Program-made: the position numbers and the translations under genes | Notes under the pieces: model-generated | Database searches by the model: none | Told to the model about the DNA's origin: nothing | What the model saw: only the letters and a program-made list of their open reading frames with translations | In this document: in pieces, positions 16,635 to 24,934 of the stretch | Layout of the letters: every line of letters starts with the position of its first letter | Numbering within the stretch: the first letter of the stretch is position 1 | Source of the DNA: Bradyrhizobium sp. CCGUVB4N | GTDB lineage: Bacteria > Pseudomonadota > Alphaproteobacteria > Rhizobiales > Xanthobacteraceae | DNA length: 64,000 nucleotides | NCBI RefSeq assembly: GCF_024199945.1 | Contig: NZ_JANADP010000001.1 | Span: forward strand, 3,534,001 to 3,598,000 | Direction of reading: 5' to 3'

Positions 16635-18377
16635 ATGGCACTAGATCAGATCGTCGACGGACTTTCGGAGGTTTCCTGCGATGTGCTCGTGATCGGCGGC
16701 GGCACGGCCGGCCCGATGGCAGCGCTGAAGGCGAAGCTGAAGAATCCGAAGGCCAATGTCGTTCTGCTCGAGAAGGCCAACGTCAAGCGCTCCGGCGCGA
16801 TCTCGATGGGGATGGACGGGCTGAACAACGCCGTCATCCCCGGCTATGCAACGCCGGAGCAGTACACCAAGGAAATCACCATCGCCAATGACGGCATCGT
16901 CGATCAGAAGGCGGTCTATAAATACGCGCAGAACTGCTACAAAATCATCGAGGAGCTCGACAGCTTCGGCATTCGCTTCCTGAAGAACGAGAACGGCGAC
17001 TACGCCGTCAAGAAGGTCCACCACATCGGCACCTACGTTCTGCCGATGCCGAACGGCGAGACCGTGAAGAAGGCACTCTACCGCCAGCTCCGCCGTGCCC
17101 GCATCCTCATCTCCAACCGCTACATGGCGACGCGGCTGCTGAAGTCCGGAGACGGCCGTATTGCCGGTGCGATCTCCGTCAACACCCGTACCGCCGAGAT
17201 CCTGGTGATCAAGGCCAAGGCCGTGATCCTCTGCATGGGCGCCGCCGGCCGGCTCGGCCTGCCGACCTCCGGCTACATGTTCGGCACGTACGAGAATGCC
17301 GCCAATTCCGGCGACGGCTATGCGATGGCCTATCACGCCGGCGCCGCGCTCGCGAACCTCGAATGCTACCAGATCAATCCGCTGATCAAGGATTATAACG
17401 GCCCGGCCTGCGCCTACGTGGCCGGTCCATTCGGTGCCTTCACGGCCAACAACGAAGGCTCCCGTTTCATCGAATGCGACTATTGGTCCGGCCAGATGAT
17501 GCTGGAGTTCTATAACGAGTTGTTGTCAGGCAAGGGCCCGGTGTTCCTCCAGCTCAAGCATCTCCATCCCGACACCATCTCGGAGATCGAGTCCACGTTG
17601 CACAAGGTGGAGCGGCCGACGCGCGGGCTGTTCCAGCAAGGACGTGGCGTCGATTACCGCAACGACTCGATCGAGATGCACATCTCGGAGATCGGTTTCT
17701 GCTCCGGTCACAGCGCCTCGGGCGTGTTCGTCGACGACAACGCCCGCACCACCGTGCCAGGTCTCTATGCCGCCGGAGACATGGCAAGCGTGCCGCACAA
17801 TTACATGCTCGGCGCATTCACCAACGGTTCGGTCGCCGGTATCGACGCGATGGAGTTCGCCGACAATCACGACTTTGCCGAGTTCGATGCGGCCGATGTC
17901 GCGAAGGAGCGTGACCGCGTGCTGGCGCCGACCAGGCGCGAGGACGGCATTCCGCCGAACCAGGTCGAGTACAAGACGCGCCGGCTGGTGAATGACTATC
18001 TTCAACCGCCGAAGGTTACGCGTAAATACGAGCTCGGCATGCGCCGTCTCGCCGAGACGCGCCAGGACATGCAGGAGCATATGATCGCGCGCAATGCGCA
18101 TGAGCTGCTCCGCGCGCTGGAAGTGCAGTCGATCATGGACTGCGCCGACATGGCCGTGCACGCCTCGCTCTACCGCGAGGAAAGCCGCTGGGGCCTTTAC
18201 CACTGGCGCACGGACTTCCCCGAGAAGGACAACGAGAACTGGTTCTGCCACACGCTGCTGAGCAAGCAGAACGGCAAGATGACCAGCGAGAAGCGCGCGG
18301 TCGAGCCCTATGTCGTTCCGATCGCGGACGACGAGAAGGATCTCTACGACAAGCAGCGCATCCGCGCCACCGCCTGA
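16635..18377 (+). CDS. AprA-like FAD-dependent oxidoreductase (fumarate reductase/adenylylsulfate reductase flavoprotein family)
   Basis: 580 residues. The FAD dinucleotide fold is at the N-terminus (LVIGGGTAGPMAAL, 18-31), with KRSGAISMGMDGLNN (51-65) in place of the usual G.TA.A.GG..A of succinate dehydrogenase, and the second FAD segment GLYAAGDMA past the middle. The C-terminal part has REESRWGLYHWRTDFPEKDN, like AprA and related proteins. An AprB-like ferredoxin follows 30 bp later, mirroring aprBA organisation. It lacks neighbouring sat or qmo genes, so a real APS reductase role is doubtful; the reaction is unknown. Context points to oxidation or reduction of an imported, possibly sulfur- or nitrogen-containing, organic compound. 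Confidence 0.8.
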   Translation: MALDQIVDGLSEVSCDVLVIGGGTAGPMAALKAKLKNPKANVVLLEKANVKRSGAISMGMDGLNNAVIPGYATPEQYTKEITIANDGIVDQKAVYKYAQNCYKIIEELDSFGIRFLKNENGDYAVKKVHHIGTYVLPMPNGETVKKALYRQLRRARILISNRYMATRLLKSGDGRIAGAISVNTRTAEILVIKAKAVILCMGAAGRLGLPTSGYMFGTYENAANSGDGYAMAYHAGAALANLECYQINPLIKDYNGPACAYVAGPFGAFTANNEGSRFIECDYWSGQMMLEFYNELLSGKGPVFLQLKHLHPDTISEIESTLHKVERPTRGLFQQGRGVDYRNDSIEMHISEIGFCSGHSASGVFVDDNARTTVPGLYAAGDMASVPHNYMLGAFTNGSVAGIDAMEFADNHDFAEFDAADVAKERDRVLAPTRREDGIPPNQVEYKTRRLVNDYLQPPKVTRKYELGMRRLAETRQDMQEHMIARNAHELLRALEVQSIMDCADMAVHASLYREESRWGLYHWRTDFPEKDNENWFCHTLLSKQNGKMTSEKRAVEPYVVPIADDEKDLYDKQRIRATA

Positions 18378-18407
18378 TCCACCGCACCTAGCAACAGGAG
18401 ACATCAA

Positions 18408-18641
18408 ATGCCTCTCGCGTCCTATCAGACATCGGTCCCGGTGGTCGTCGACGACGCCAAATGCATTGCCGACAAGGGCTGCACCGTCTGCGTCGACGTC
18501 TGCCCGCTCGATGTGCTGCGCATCAGCGACATGACCGGCAAGGCCTACATGGCCTATGACGAATGCTGGTACTGCATGCCCTGCGAGGCCGATTGCCCGA
18601 CCGGCGCCGTCACCGTCAACATTCCCTATCTCTTGAGGTGA
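18408..18641 (+). CDS. AprB-like 2[4Fe-4S] ferredoxin
   Basis: 77 residues with eight cysteines in two cluster motifs: C19-x5-C25-x2-C28-x3-C32-P and C53-x2-C56-x2-C59-x3-C63-P. The enlarged first spacing (x5) and the CWYCMPCEADCP second motif resemble the electron-transfer domain of AprB. The long C-terminal tail of true AprB is absent. It would be the electron partner of the flavoprotein upstream, with the ferredoxin reductase as a second partner. AGGAGA precedes the ATG. The HEAT-repeat gene starts 3 bp after the stop. Confidence 0.88.
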   Translation: MPLASYQTSVPVVVDDAKCIADKGCTVCVDVCPLDVLRISDMTGKAYMAYDECWYCMPCEADCPTGAVTVNIPYLLR

Positions 18642-18643
18642 GC

Positions 18644-19621
18644 ATGTCGAGCCCGTTCGAATCCTACGACGATCTCGAAGACGCCGACGAGCGGCTTCAG
18701 GCCGCCGATCCCGCCGAGCGCCGCGTCGCCATCATCGCGCTCGGTCATTCCGGCGACCCCGCCGCGGTCGGTCATCTCGCCGGTATCGTGACCGATCCCG
18801 ACGCCGGCGTCCGTCAGCAGGTCGCGATGGCGCTCGGCGAATTCGACGGGCCGGAGGCCGCAAGCGCGCTGGTGAAGCTGCTGGTCGACCCGGAACGGAT
18901 CGTTGCAGCGGCTGCGGCCGACAGCATGGCCGAGTTCAAGGATCCTGCCTGTGCAGATGTCATCCTGCCATTGGTCAAGCATGCCCATGCCTTCGTCCGC
19001 ATGGGCGCGCTGCGCGCGCTGAAGGAGTTGCGGCGCAAGGATACGCTCAAGCCCGCGCTGGAAGCGCTGCAGGATTCCGATGCCGCCGTGCGCGTGCAGG
19101 CGATCGGCGTGATCGGCTTTCTGAAACTGGAGGAATCCATTCCCGCGCTGACCGCGCTGATCAACGATCCCGATGCGCATGTCCGCCGTGCCGCTGTGAG
19201 CGCGCTGGCCTTTTCGCAGATGAAGCCCGCGGCCGAAACGATCACGCGAGCCTTGAAGGACGCCGATTGGATGGTCCGCGAGATGGCGGCGGAAACGCTC
19301 GGTCTCAACGTCAACGGTTCGATCGCCGCCGACCAGCTCGTCGGCGCTCTCGCCGATGAGTTCTGGCAGGTGCGGCTGAAGGCGATCCGCAGCCTCGGCA
19401 AGATGAAGATCGAGCGCGCGGTGCGGCCGATCGGCAATTGCATCAACCACGACCAGGCGAATTTGCGCAAAGAGGCGGCCGCCGCGCTCGGCGAGATCGC
19501 CCATCCCGATGGTGAGGCGTTCCTGGCCGTCATCGCCGACGATGCCGATCCGGATGTCCGCAAGAATGCGCGCTGGGCGCTGCAGCAGATCGCGGCGCGT
19601 AAAGCGCGAGCGGGGGCATAA
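18644..19621 (+). CDS. HEAT-repeat protein
   Basis: 325 residues of about nine consecutive HEAT/PBS-lyase-like repeats, each with the pattern D...VR..A...LG..... (for example PDAGVRQQVAMALGEF, SDAAVRVQAIGVIGFL, PDVRKNARWALQQI). There is no signal peptide. HEAT solenoids are scaffolds or assembly factors; related repeats occur in bilin lyases and in partners of heterodisulfide reductase-type enzymes. The start ATG is 3 bp after the ferredoxin stop, with GAGGTGAGC spanning the junction, so it is tightly coupled. It probably docks or assembles the flavoprotein and ferredoxin, an inference from position. Confidence 0.85.
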   Translation: MSSPFESYDDLEDADERLQAADPAERRVAIIALGHSGDPAAVGHLAGIVTDPDAGVRQQVAMALGEFDGPEAASALVKLLVDPERIVAAAAADSMAEFKDPACADVILPLVKHAHAFVRMGALRALKELRRKDTLKPALEALQDSDAAVRVQAIGVIGFLKLEESIPALTALINDPDAHVRRAAVSALAFSQMKPAAETITRALKDADWMVREMAAETLGLNVNGSIAADQLVGALADEFWQVRLKAIRSLGKMKIERAVRPIGNCINHDQANLRKEAAAALGEIAHPDGEAFLAVIADDADPDVRKNARWALQQIAARKARAGA

Positions 19622-19756
19622 AGCCGCGGGCGGGGGCATAGCGGCGGCGCGGCCTGCCGCTCTGGACTTCCCCCGCCAGACGTTTATTGGTCTTCGCCAA
19701 TGGGATCGGCCGCTCGCGAAAGTGGCCGATTCTGAGAAACAGCGAGGACGCCGGCC

Positions 19757-20929
19757 ATGACGAGTTTGACGGTTAAGGACCTTCTTCCCGAGGATGGAAC
19801 GAAGGGAACGTTGGTCGGTCGCGTCTGGCTGCCGCAGGCGAGCGGCCCGGCCGTGGTTGCCGTGCGCGCCGACGGTGTCTTCGACGTCACCGCGAAATTC
19901 GCGACGGTCAGCGCCCTCTGCGAAGAGGACAATCCGGCCAAGGCCCTTGCCGCGACCAAGGGCGAGCGCATCGGCGATCTCGAAGCCATCGTCGCCAACA
20001 CGGCACCCGATGGGCGCGACCCGAAAAAGCCCTGGCTGCTCGCGCCGGTCGATCTCCAGACCTTGAAGGCTGCCGGCGTCACCTTCGCCATCTCGATGCT
20101 GGAACGCGTGATCGAGGAGCGAGCCAAGGGCAATCCGGCCTCGGCCGAAGCGATCCGGAAAGAAGTGACGCGGTTGATCGGCGACGATCTGTCAAAACTC
20201 AAGCCCGGCTCGGACCAGGCGATGCATCTGAAGCAGGTGCTGATCGACCAGAACGCCTGGAGCCAATATCTCGAAGTCGGCATTGGCCCCGATGCCGAAG
20301 TCTTCACCAAGGCGCCGACCCTGTCCTCGGTCGGGACCGGAATGGATGCCGGACTGCATCCGAAGTCGACCTGGAACAATCCGGAGCCGGAGCTCGTGCT
20401 GTTCGTCTCCAGCAGCGGCAAGATCGTCGGCGGTGCGCTCGGCAACGACGTGAATCTGCGCGACTTCGAGGGTCGCTCGGCGCTGCTGCTGTCGAAGGCC
20501 AAGGACAACAACGCCTCATGCTCGATCGGACCGCTGCTGCGCCTGTTTGACGAAACCTTCACGCTCGACGATGCGCGCAAGCTCGATATCAGCCTGAACG
20601 TGACGGGCGCGGATGGTTTCGTGCTCGACGGCCATTCCTCGATCAGCATGATCAGCCGCGATCCGACCGACCTCGTCGCGCAGACCATCGGCAAGGTGCA
20701 TCAATATCCTGATGGCTTCGTTCTGTTCCTCGGCACGATGTTCGCGCCGGTCAAGGATCGCGAGGCGCCGGGGCAGGGCTTCACCCACAAGCGCGACGAC
20801 ATCGTCACGATTTCAGCGCCTCAACTCGGCAAGCTCGTCAACCGTATGCGCACCAGCGACGAGTGCGAGCCCTGGACGTTCGGCATCGGCGCGCTGATGA
20901 AGAACCTGGCGCAGCGCAAGCTGATCTAG
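19757..20929 (+). CDS. XylX-like 2-keto-3-deoxy-sugar-acid dehydratase (FAH family)
   Basis: 390 residues of the fumarylacetoacetate hydrolase fold. LLAPVDLQTLKAAGVTFAIS, SQYLEVGIGPDAEVFTKAPT, NNPEPELVLFV and ALGNDVNLRDFEGRSALLLS are shared with Caulobacter XylX, which dehydrates 2-keto-3-deoxy-xylonate to 2-oxoglutarate semialdehyde. The E-x-E (PEPE) and downstream acidic residues would bind the metal. Length and full-length similarity as I recall them support a dehydratase rather than a true FAA hydrolase. It precedes a sugar importer and arabinose/galactose oxidation genes, fitting the late step of the same pathway. The exact stereochemistry (xylonate versus arabinonate) cannot be told from sequence alone. 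Confidence 0.82.
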   Translation: MTSLTVKDLLPEDGTKGTLVGRVWLPQASGPAVVAVRADGVFDVTAKFATVSALCEEDNPAKALAATKGERIGDLEAIVANTAPDGRDPKKPWLLAPVDLQTLKAAGVTFAISMLERVIEERAKGNPASAEAIRKEVTRLIGDDLSKLKPGSDQAMHLKQVLIDQNAWSQYLEVGIGPDAEVFTKAPTLSSVGTGMDAGLHPKSTWNNPEPELVLFVSSSGKIVGGALGNDVNLRDFEGRSALLLSKAKDNNASCSIGPLLRLFDETFTLDDARKLDISLNVTGADGFVLDGHSSISMISRDPTDLVAQTIGKVHQYPDGFVLFLGTMFAPVKDREAPGQGFTHKRDDIVTISAPQLGKLVNRMRTSDECEPWTFGIGALMKNLAQRKLI

Positions 20930-20961
20930 TTTCTTCGCCGCTCCCAGCGCTCAGTTCTTCC

Positions 20962-21083
20962 GTCATGGCCGGGCTTGCCCCGGCCATCAACGTCTTGCTC
21001 CGGTACGAGGAATGTGGATGCCCGGGCCTTCGCCGCGCCGAAGCGGCTTCGGCCGCGCAGGCGGGACAAGCCCGGGCACGACG
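20962..21083. repeat. Palindromic intergenic repeat, type 3
   Basis: Starts GTCATGGCCGGGCTTGCCCC and ends GGGACAAGCCCGGGCACGACG. The ends are imperfect inverted complements (GGGCTTG against CAAGCCC), with additional GGCCGG and CTTCGCCGCGCCGAAG hairpins inside. It fills much of the 392-bp gap between the dehydratase and the YtfQ-like gene. Confidence 0.75.
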
Positions 21084-21192
21084 AAAACACGCGATCGCAA
21101 ATCGCCTTCATCTCCGCGTTGCATCAGTGGAACAAGGTCGTGTTTGGCGCATCATCTGCGCGGCCGTCGGCATCCCCGCGTCATTCGTCCAA

Positions 21193-21213
21193 ATAGTCAA
21201 ATAATATGACTAT
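21193..21213. promoter_or_regulatory. Perfect palindrome upstream of the ytfQ-like operon
   Basis: ATAGTCA and TGACTAT flank the 7-bp AATAATA. The site lies about 110 bp upstream of the ytfQ start, and a half-site-like AATAGTC recurs at 21234-21240. Dimeric GntR-type regulators bind sites of this kind, and a GntR gene is the fifth gene of the operon. Binding is inference. Confidence 0.55.
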
Positions 21214-21321
21214 ACGAGCGCAGACTTCCGTGAAATAGTCCCTCCCGCCGCCTCAAAGGCCGGCCTGAGGGTGTCATGTTACCAAATGGCGCCCCGGACA
21301 ACATTTTGGGAGACACGCCTG

Positions 21322-22287
21322 ATGACCTTCAAAGCCCTTTTTGCGGCCAGCGCCACGGCCGCGTTGTTGCTCGCGCTGCCGGCCAATGCGGCCGAGCTCA
21401 CCGTCGGCTTCTCGCAGATCGGATCGGAATCCGGCTGGCGCGCGGCCGAGACGTCGGTCTCCAAGCAGGAGGCCAGCAAGCGCAAGGTCAATCTCAAGAT
21501 CGCCGATGCGCAGCAGAAGCAGGAGAACCAGATCAAGGCGATCCGCTCCTTCATCGCGCAGAACGTCGACGCGATCTTCCTCGCACCCGTGGTGTCGACC
21601 GGCTGGGATTCGGTGCTGAAGGAAGCCAAGGAAGCCAAGATCCCGGTCGTGCTGCTCGACCGCGACATCGATCCGTCCGGCAAGGACCTCTATCTCACCG
21701 CCGTCACCTCGGACAGCGTGCATGAAGGCGCGGTCGCTGGCGAATGGCTGGCCAAGACCGTCGGCGACAAGGCCTGCAATGTCGTCGAACTGCAGGGTAC
21801 GGTCGGCGCAAGCGTCGCTGCCAATCGCAAGAAGGGTTTTGACACCGCCATCGCCAAGCACGCCAATTTGAAGGTGGTGCGGAGCCAGACCGGCGACTTC
21901 ACCCGCGCCAAGGGCAAGGAAGTGATGGAAAGCTTCATCAAGGCCGAAGGCGGCGGCAAGAACATCTGCGCGGTCTATGCGCATAATGACGACATGATGG
22001 TCGGCGCCATCCAGGCGATGAAGGAGGCGGGCCTCAAGCCGGGCAAGGACATCCTGACCGTCTCGATCGACGCAGTTCCCGACATCTTCAAGGCGATGGT
22101 GGCCGGCGAGGCCAATGCCACGGTCGAACTGACGCCGAATATGGCGGGGCCGGCCTTCGATGCCGTCGCGGCGTTCAAGGAGAAGGGCACCGTGCCGCCG
22201 AAGTGGATCCAGACCGAATCCCGGCTTCTCACCGCCGCCGACGATCCGCAGAAGGAATACGACAGCAAGAAGGGCCTCGGTTACTGA
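21322..22287 (+). CDS. ytfQ: YtfQ-like sugar solute-binding protein
   Basis: 321 residues with a Sec signal (MTFKALFAASATAALLLALPANA). The mature protein has GFSQIGSESGWRAAETSVSK, then QENQIKAIRSFIAQ, NVVELQGTVGASVA and YAHNDDMMVGAIQAMKEAGL, all matching YtfQ of E. coli, the periplasmic receptor of the galactofuranose importer. Start chosen at 21322 because GGGAGA lies 8 bp upstream; an earlier in-frame ATG would put extra residues before the signal. Ligand may be a furanose form of galactose or arabinose given the downstream genes. Confidence 0.9.
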   Translation: MTFKALFAASATAALLLALPANAAELTVGFSQIGSESGWRAAETSVSKQEASKRKVNLKIADAQQKQENQIKAIRSFIAQNVDAIFLAPVVSTGWDSVLKEAKEAKIPVVLLDRDIDPSGKDLYLTAVTSDSVHEGAVAGEWLAKTVGDKACNVVELQGTVGASVAANRKKGFDTAIAKHANLKVVRSQTGDFTRAKGKEVMESFIKAEGGGKNICAVYAHNDDMMVGAIQAMKEAGLKPGKDILTVSIDAVPDIFKAMVAGEANATVELTPNMAGPAFDAVAAFKEKGTVPPKWIQTESRLLTAADDPQKEYDSKKGLGY

Positions 22288-22299
22288 GGCGGGCGTCTC

Positions 22300-22324
22300 G
22301 CCGGGCCGCTCCGTGCGGTCCGGC
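22300..22324 (+). other. Stem-loop between SBP and ATPase genes
   Basis: GCCGGGCCGC pairs with GCGGTCCGGC (one G-U pair) around TCCGT. It lies 13 bp after the SBP stop and has no T-run. Such hairpins after SBP genes commonly protect the upstream mRNA or reduce downstream transcription, giving excess SBP. Confidence 0.6.
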
Positions 22325-22403
22325 ACCCCCTTCGCATCCGCCGCACGAACGAATAGGCTGGGTGTCCGCAGCATAAGCGGGCGCCGGTGGGAGTGACGTC
22401 GTT

Positions 22404-23945
22404 ATGGAGAATAGCCTTGATCCGGCTCCTTCCCTGTTGGAGGTGCGCGGGATCAGCAAGAGCTTCGGTGCGGTGCGCGCGTTGCAGGAGGTCGGCTTCA
22501 CGCTTCGCGCCGGCGAGATCCATGCGCTGCTCGGCGAGAACGGCGCCGGCAAATCCACGCTGATCAAGGTCGTCACCGGCGTGTTCCCGCGCGATGCCGG
22601 TGTTGTCCGTCTGGGCGGCGAAGAGGTTGCGCCGCGCTCGGCCAAGGCCGCGGTGCAAGCCGGCATTGCCACCGTCTACCAGGAGGTCAACCTGCTGCCG
22701 AACCTGTCGGTGGCGCAAAATCTGTTTCTCGACCGCCAACCGATGCGCTTCGGCATCGTGCGCGAGGGCGAAATGCGCCGCCGCGCCAAAGCGCTGCTCA
22801 CGGAGTTCGGCCTCGATATCGATGTCGCAGCGCCACTCGGCAATTATTCGGTGGCCATACAGCACGTCACCGCGATCGCGCGTGCCGTCGATCTCTCCGC
22901 CCGCGTGCTGATCCTGGACGAGCCGACCGCGAGTCTCGACCGTCATGAGGTCGAGATCCTGTTCGGCATCATGCGCCAGTTGGCCAAGCGCGGCATTGGC
23001 ATCGTCTTCGTCAGCCATTTCCTCGATCAGGTCTACGAGATCTCCGATCGCATCACCGTCTTGCGCAACGGCCGCCTGGTCGGCGAGCGCGAGACCGCTT
23101 CGCTGTCACGGCTCGAACTGATCCGGATGATGCTCGGCCGCGAGCTGGCCGAGACCACCAGCGCGCGGGCGGCGGCGAGCGAACAGAATGCGCGCGAGGT
23201 GTGTGCGAGCTTCGAGAATTACGGCAAGGCCGGCTATGTCGCCCCGTTCAATCTCGAGCTACGCCATGGCGAGGTCGTTGGTCTCGCCGGCCTCCTCGGC
23301 TCGGGCCGCACCGAGACGGCGCGGCTGGTGTTCGGCGCCGAGCGCGCCGATGGCGGGCGGGCGAGGGTGGAGGGTGCGCCCGTGCGGCTGCAATCGCCGC
23401 GCGATGGCGTGCGCCACGGCTTCGGCTATTGCCCGGAGGAGCGCAAGACCGACGGCATCGTCGCCGAACTCACCGTGCGCGAGAACATCGTGCTGGCGCT
23501 TCAGGCCAAGCGTGGGCTGCATCGGCCGCTGTCGCGCCGTGAACAGGACGAGCTCGCGCGCCGTTACGTCAAGATGCTCGACATCCGCCCGCCCGATGCC
23601 GAACGGCCGGTCGGCCTGCTTTCCGGCGGCAATCAGCAGAAGGTTCTGCTGGCGCGCTGGCTTGCGACATCGCCGCGGCTGCTCGTGCTGGATGAACCCA
23701 CGCGCGGTATCGATGTCGGCGCGCATGCCGAGATCATTCGCCTGATCCGCGAGCTCTGTGACGACGGGCTGGCGCTGCTCGTGATCTCCTCGGAGCTCGA
23801 CGAGATCGTGACCTATTCCGACCGCGTGGTCGTGCTGCGCGATCGTGCCCATGTCGAGGAGCTCTCGGGCGAGGCCATCGACGTCAGCAACATTCTCGCG
23901 GCCATCGCCGCCGATGGCGCAGCGATGCAAGAGGCCCGGGCATGA
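22404..23945 (+). CDS. ytfR: YtfR-like sugar ABC importer ATPase (tandem domain)
   Basis: 513 residues with two ATPase domains, as in RbsA/MglA/YtfR. The first has GENGAGKST (Walker A, about 48-56) and VLILDEPTASLDRHE; the second has an altered Walker A (GLLGSGRTETARL), normal for this class, plus LSGGNQQKVLLARWL and LLVLDEPTRGIDVGA. It energises import with the two permeases downstream. The stop overlaps the permease start (ATGA). Confidence 0.9.
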   Translation: MENSLDPAPSLLEVRGISKSFGAVRALQEVGFTLRAGEIHALLGENGAGKSTLIKVVTGVFPRDAGVVRLGGEEVAPRSAKAAVQAGIATVYQEVNLLPNLSVAQNLFLDRQPMRFGIVREGEMRRRAKALLTEFGLDIDVAAPLGNYSVAIQHVTAIARAVDLSARVLILDEPTASLDRHEVEILFGIMRQLAKRGIGIVFVSHFLDQVYEISDRITVLRNGRLVGERETASLSRLELIRMMLGRELAETTSARAAASEQNAREVCASFENYGKAGYVAPFNLELRHGEVVGLAGLLGSGRTETARLVFGAERADGGRARVEGAPVRLQSPRDGVRHGFGYCPEERKTDGIVAELTVRENIVLALQAKRGLHRPLSRREQDELARRYVKMLDIRPPDAERPVGLLSGGNQQKVLLARWLATSPRLLVLDEPTRGIDVGAHAEIIRLIRELCDDGLALLVISSELDEIVTYSDRVVVLRDRAHVEELSGEAIDVSNILAAIAADGAAMQEARA

Positions 23946-24934
23946 CAGCGTTGTTGCCGCGCCGCGGCCTTGCCCAGATCCTCGCGCTGATCGTCATCCT
24001 CGCGGTCGACCGCGTGGTGTCGCCGCAATTCTTCGATCTGCGTCTCCAGGACGGCCGACTGTTCGGCAGCCTGATCGACGTGCTCAACCGCGGTACGCCG
24101 GTGGCGCTGCTCTCGCTCGGCATGGTGCTGGTGATCGCGACGCGCGGCATCGATCTCTCCGTCGGCGCTGTGATGGCGATCTGCGGCGCCATCGCCGCGA
24201 GCCTCGCCGACAGCCACGGCCTGCCGGTGGTGCTGGCGGCCGCGCTCGGCGCGGGGCTCGTCTGCGGGTTGTGGAATGGCTTCCTCGTCGCCGTGCTTGG
24301 CATGCAGCCGATCGTGGCGACGCTGATCCTGATGGTCGCCGGTCGCGGCATCGCCCAGCTCATTACCGAAGGTCGTATCGTGACCTTCACCTCGCCGGAT
24401 CTGGTCTGGCTCGGCAACGGCGCCATTCTCGGCGTGCCGGTGCCGATCGCGATTGCGCTCGGCATGCTGATCCTGACCGGCGCGGTGGTGCGCGGCTCGG
24501 CACTCGGGCTCCTGATCGAGGCGACCGGTGGCAATGCGCGGGCGAGCGAACTTGCCGGCGTCGGCACGCGCGCGATGATTCTGGCGGTCTATGTCTGGTG
24601 CGGCGTCTGCGCCGCGCTCGCCGGTGTGATCGCTGCGGCCGACATCATGGGCGCGGATGCCAACAATGCCGGCCTGTGGCTCGAGCTCGACGCCATCCTT
24701 GCGGTGGTGATCGGCGGCACCTCGCTGTTCGGCGGCCGCTTCAGCCTTGTCCTGGCGGTGCTCGGTGCGCTGATCATCCAGACCATGAACACCGGCATTT
24801 TGCTGTCAGGCTATCCGCCGGAGTTCAACCTGCTGGTCAAGGCCGTGGTGGTGCTCGCGGTGCTGTTGCTGCAATCGCCAAAACTGTCAGGCTTTGCCGG
24901 CATCATGGCGCGGCTGCGGAGGACGAAACCATGA
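23942..24934 (+). CDS. ytfT: YtfT-like sugar ABC importer permease
   Basis: 330 residues with 8-10 membrane spans. The conserved LVIATRGIDLSVGAVMAICG and AVVIGGTSLFGGRFSLVLAV mark the RbsC/YtfT permease family. It is coupled by 4-bp overlaps to both neighbours. With the next permease it forms a heterodimeric channel as in the YtfQRT-YjfF system. Confidence 0.88.
   Translation: MTALLPRRGLAQILALIVILAVDRVVSPQFFDLRLQDGRLFGSLIDVLNRGTPVALLSLGMVLVIATRGIDLSVGAVMAICGAIAASLADSHGLPVVLAAALGAGLVCGLWNGFLVAVLGMQPIVATLILMVAGRGIAQLITEGRIVTFTSPDLVWLGNGAILGVPVPIAIALGMLILTGAVVRGSALGLLIEATGGNARASELAGVGTRAMILAVYVWCGVCAALAGVIAAADIMGADANNAGLWLELDAILAVVIGGTSLFGGRFSLVLAVLGALIIQTMNTGILLSGYPPEFNLLVKAVVVLAVLLLQSPKLSGFAGIMARLRRTKP

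Noticed and set aside
16635..18641. Calling the flavoprotein and ferredoxin a true adenylylsulfate reductase (aprA, aprB)
   Set aside because: No sat, qmo or dsr genes are nearby and the ferredoxin lacks the AprB C-terminal tail, so only family resemblance is claimed.
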